From: an uncultured beta proteobacterium
GTDB lineage: Bacteria; Pseudomonadota; Gammaproteobacteria; Burkholderiales; Burkholderiaceae_C
Direction of reading: 5' to 3'
NCBI GenBank assembly: GCA_903938815.1
Contig: CAJAES010000072.1
Coordinates: forward strand, 62,001-126,000
DNA: 64,000 bases
A program made the position numbers and the translations under genes. This document shows positions 62,201 to 64,000 of this stretch, one piece after another. How positions within the stretch are numbered: the first letter of the stretch is position 1; each line of letters opens with the position of its first letter. The notes beneath the pieces were generated by a model that saw nothing but the letters and a program-made list of their open reading frames with translations, searched no databases and was not told the DNA's origin.

Positions 62201-64000
62201 CCGGCGCGTAGCCCCACCCAGCGATGGGAGGTCGGCACCGGAGGCCACGGGTCCAGCACCCAGTCCGTCGCGGGAGAGCGAAGCGACGGTTTGCGTAGGC
62301 GCAGCGGTGGCATACCCCGCCGGGCGCGCATCTGGCCCAACTTCAAATGCCGTGATGACCCAGGCGTTCGTGCCTGGGTTCTTCACAAGAGCAACTCGAT
62401 ACCCATCGTGCTCAACCTTGACCGCGACTGAGCCTGCCGATTCGACACGCTTCGTTTCCGCGCCTGTCGCAATCGCTCGCACCATTTCATTGAGCACGCC
62501 GATGGCCTGCTGTTCGCTCAGCCCATCCTTGCGCATCCGCGCCTCGACAATGTGCGACAGCCCGCGACCTCCGGCCGTTTTGCCAGAAGGCTTGACGACA
62601 CCCTCGTCGCCCCACACAAAGTCCACCCAGCCCATGCCGTTGCGGAACATGGCCCGGTGAACGGTGGTCTTGCCCGTGACGGCTTCGGCCAGCGACTGAA
62701 GCCCGCGCTCGATGTTGGCCGCAACGCTCTTGGTGGCTGACCGACTGAACGCCGTCCCGACGATCTCGGCATCGGCGCCGTCGAAGATCACATAGTTGTA
62801 GCTGCCGTCACCGGCAGCGCGGCTGGTGCCGTCGAGGTACTTGATGCCCTTGATCCGCCACGACGCCAGGTATTGCGACGCGAACTTGTCGCTGCCGAGT
62901 GCGGCCACCGCCCGGTACAGGTCTTCGCCCGTCTTGTTCTTGCGCAGCGCCGGCACCGTGTAGTCGGCCGGCAAGTCGCCGAGGTCTTCCGCAATGTCGC
63001 GCAGCAGCGCTCGGATCTTGGGCGACTGTGCATGCAGTGGCTTGTCCCACAGCAGCATGTCCTCGTCGCCGGGGATCTCGACTTCGTAGAGCTGGCCCGG
63101 GTTGCTGGCTTTCCAGCCGTCATCTTCCAAGACCGACTTCAGGGTCGGGGCATCCGGGGCCGTGGCGTGCCAGCGCGGCCGCTCGCTGCTGATCGGCTCG
63201 CCGTTGGGCTTGACGCCGACCACCTTGACGGTCCAGCCGAAGTCGGTGGTGCGCTTGAACTCCAGAACCTTGTCAGCGCCGCTGTAGCCGCGCACGATCC
63301 GGCCGGGCTGGTAGTAGGCTTCCATCAGGTCGGCCGTGGTGTCGATGGTCTTGCCGTCCTTCGTGAAGGTGCGGCTGCCGTCGCCGGCCAGCTTCTTGCG
63401 GTAGTAGTCGGCAACCGCTTTGCGCCCAGCGAAGTACAGCCCCCAGCCGTAAGCCTGTGCGCCCTCCCCGGTGCCAATGAGCTCCGTGTCAAACCGCTTG
63501 ATGCCCCGGTACGGCGTCCCATGCCAAACCCGCTGAAACGCGATGGCCTGACGCCCATCCACGCCCTGCTCCCGCGCGCCGCGCTCGACAAAGGCACGCG
63601 CCGGCAGAATGTAGGCGTTGATGATCTCGGCGTCCGTCAGCCGCATGGCCTTCAAGCCCGGCACATTCTGGCGCAGCCAGGCGCGGATGGCCGCCACAGC
63701 CCGGCGCACGAACCCCAGCGTCGGTTGCGTCTGCGCCATGTTCGCCAGCACCTCCTCGGCCACCTCGCGGCGATGTCGGGTCAGCAGGCGCTGCGCCGCA
63801 GACTCCAGCGCCGCACCCGCCAGGGCCGGCTGCCCGGCGTCCATCCGCTGCACCACGATGCGCGCGCGCGCATCGGCCAGCGTCAGCACCCGGCCGTACT
63901 TCTTGGCGACATCGCGCATCAGTTCAGGCCGCGCCATCGCGATCTGGTCGAGGATGCCGGCCAGCGCCGCACCAAACACCTCGCGCAGGCCGAAGTGCCC
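59249..64000 (-). CDS. Giant phage polyvalent protein (LPD-type), 5' truncated at window end
   Basis: The frame is open to the window edge, so at least 1583 residues are present. Such proteins combine many domains and are often injected with phage DNA. An ADP-ribosyltransferase-like segment (HGTPYRGIKRFDTELIGTGE, then AQAYGWGLYFAGR) lies near residue 155 of the listed ORF. A region around 440-570 (GRGLSHIVEARMRKDGLSEQ) resembles phage Barnase/EndoU-like nuclease modules. The last 400 residues, with a hydrophobic segment (ALGVFNTLLGMAIMGG) near 1240, match what I recall as the LPD38 domain, and the protein ends in a coiled region. Domain names are from memory; the phage nature is firm. Confidence 0.8.
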   Translation of the reverse strand, partial: GHFGLREVFGAALAGILDQIAMARPELMRDVAKKYGRVLTLADARARIVVQRMDAGQPALAGAALESAAQRLLTRHRREVAEEVLANMAQTQPTLGFVRRAVAAIRAWLRQNVPGLKAMRLTDAEIINAYILPARAFVERGAREQGVDGRQAIAFQRVWHGTPYRGIKRFDTELIGTGEGAQAYGWGLYFAGRKAVADYYRKKLAGDGSRTFTKDGKTIDTTADLMEAYYQPGRIVRGYSGADKVLEFKRTTDFGWTVKVVGVKPNGEPISSERPRWHATAPDAPTLKSVLEDDGWKASNPGQLYEVEIPGDEDMLLWDKPLHAQSPKIRALLRDIAEDLGDLPADYTVPALRKNKTGEDLYRAVAALGSDKFASQYLASWRIKGIKYLDGTSRAAGDGSYNYVIFDGADAEIVGTAFSRSATKSVAANIERGLQSLAEAVTGKTTVHRAMFRNGMGWVDFVWGDEGVVKPSGKTAGGRGLSHIVEARMRKDGLSEQQAIGVLNEMVRAIATGAETKRVESAGSVAVKVEHDGYRVALVKNPGTNAWVITAFEVGPDARPAGYATAAPTQTVASLSRDGLGAGPVASGADLPSLGGATRRDSTQRGSPAGAESPDSMSDRADGAMFSRNSIGPTPPPQPAPAQRNRWQALKQRVMNLTSPEALDKLIYELQDRFVDLKRIEAHIKALGGTVTDLNDAYLGEELFHKRLATRTERFLDDELRPLLAELKAGGSSMEEFEQFLHARHAAEANAAMAKRNPNLVEIDAMEQQAKAQVRDLELQLQRASQQGTATQAIERSLAQAREQLAEIGRIQPFPGTEAERLSLSGMSDADASAVLGGLSPQQRAVLDALAARVDAINAKTLDTLESYGLIDKGTLDAWRAAYRFYVPLHRDEAHPDSHSHPIGQGFNVRGAGVRQRVGSNQKVTNILGHIAMQREAALTRGEKNLVLQKLYVLVGQNPLRDFWRIDNPPTTKTVDPVTGTVRRQIDGTYRNLPNVVTLRIAGKDASILFEEGNPQALRLATAMKGADVGDLGFVTNMVSKYTRWFAAVNTQYNPIFGIVNMLRDVQGAALNLSTTPIAGKERQVLAGVLPALRAVWRKERGSRAANPGNAQWIALWEELELVGGATGFRDLYADINDRARQMQRELAALDRGPVARKFFWGGQLLSDFNEALENAVRVSAYKAALDAGMTKERAASLAKNLTVNFNRKGRAGRHIGAWYAFFNSAVQGTTRMVETLRGPKGRAIMAGGVALGVFNTLLGMAIMGGGGDDEEDNWDKIPEFVKERSIIIPLSSEDYISPPLPLGFHFLPNLGRLATEWALGGPGKTGGKQAVGVLQILLDAFNPLGGAQPIGQMVMPTVVDPFWALATNTDWNGRPIYREDRSPLDPQPGMARAKDTAPPWAKGIAQALNTISGGTKYQPGMWSPTPDQIDYIIGQLTGGVGREIGKLATMVAAPITGDELPLYKVPLVGRFAGSVRGTAGQSDKFYENVKAINQAENELRGRARNAEDVQAFRNEEPLAALAGAGDAYARRVSELRRMRREVAAAAQPGYREVMATLDEQIARTMTDLNRRVKEAQRTTVEP

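Overview
The window is a high-GC chromosome segment from a betaproteobacterium of the order Burkholderiales, most like the Comamonadaceae/Leptothrix side of that order. I infer this from gene order and protein character only, because no search could be run. The minus-strand series ndk-rlmN-pilW-rodZ-ispG-hisS-TPR-bamB-der-hfq-hflX-hflK-hflC-hisZ-purA and the block sucA-sucB-lpdA-zapE are both typical of that group. GC is so high that nearly every real gene carries long antisense shadow ORFs, some above 800 codons, and these are left out.

Layout. 1-2.5 kb (+): the end of a DadA-like FAD oxidoreductase, then NAD(P)HX repair enzyme nnr. 2.5-4.9 kb: rnr (-), with a divergent tRNA-Leu(CAG) whose promoter sits inside the 5' end of the rnr frame. 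5.0-22.1 kb (-): a long housekeeping series for purine and histidine synthesis, FtsH modulation (HflKC), RNA biology (HflX, Hfq, RlmN), ribosome assembly (Der), outer-membrane assembly (BamB), isoprenoids (IspG), cell shape (RodZ) and pili (PilW). It is interrupted by a secreted M43-type metalloprotease. 22.2-26.3 kb (-): rluB with very large low-complexity tails, scpB and rluD, with bamD divergent (+). 27.2-28.2 kb: a visibly lower-GC methyltransferase, probably acquired. 28.2-31.1 kb: a DinG/YoaA-type helicase and a DUF465 protein (-), with a divergent PP2C phosphatase (+). 31.2-38.2 kb (-): the 2-oxoglutarate dehydrogenase genes with a PspC/SHOCT membrane protein inserted, then zapE. 38.4-40.4 kb (+): a small Cys-rich protein and an orphan ABC solute-binding protein. 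40.5-46.3 kb (-): etfB-etfA-acyl-CoA dehydrogenase-nitronate monooxygenase-amidohydrolase, a fatty-acyl oxidation unit fed through ETF. 46.3-47.7 kb (-): a UMF1-type MFS protein and tRNA-Leu(UAA).

48-59 kb (+) is the accessory part. It holds a cyclase-ATPase-TPR signalling protein, two small lipoproteins, a secreted repeat protein followed by a 12-unit hexanucleotide array, an S1-domain protein with an unrecognised N-terminal half next to a three-part NUDIX protein, and an OFA-type MFS transporter. The S1/NUDIX pair is the best candidate in the window for an undescribed system, but its function is unknown and its operon status is inferred.

59.1 kb to the end is the start of an integrated element. 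The 3' half of a tRNA-Cys, from anticodon loop to CCA, is left as an attachment-site remnant. Beyond it lies a giant, 5'-truncated phage-type polyvalent protein with ADP-ribosyltransferase-like and nuclease-like segments. The other end of the element is outside the window. No CRISPR array, insertion sequence or rRNA gene was seen.
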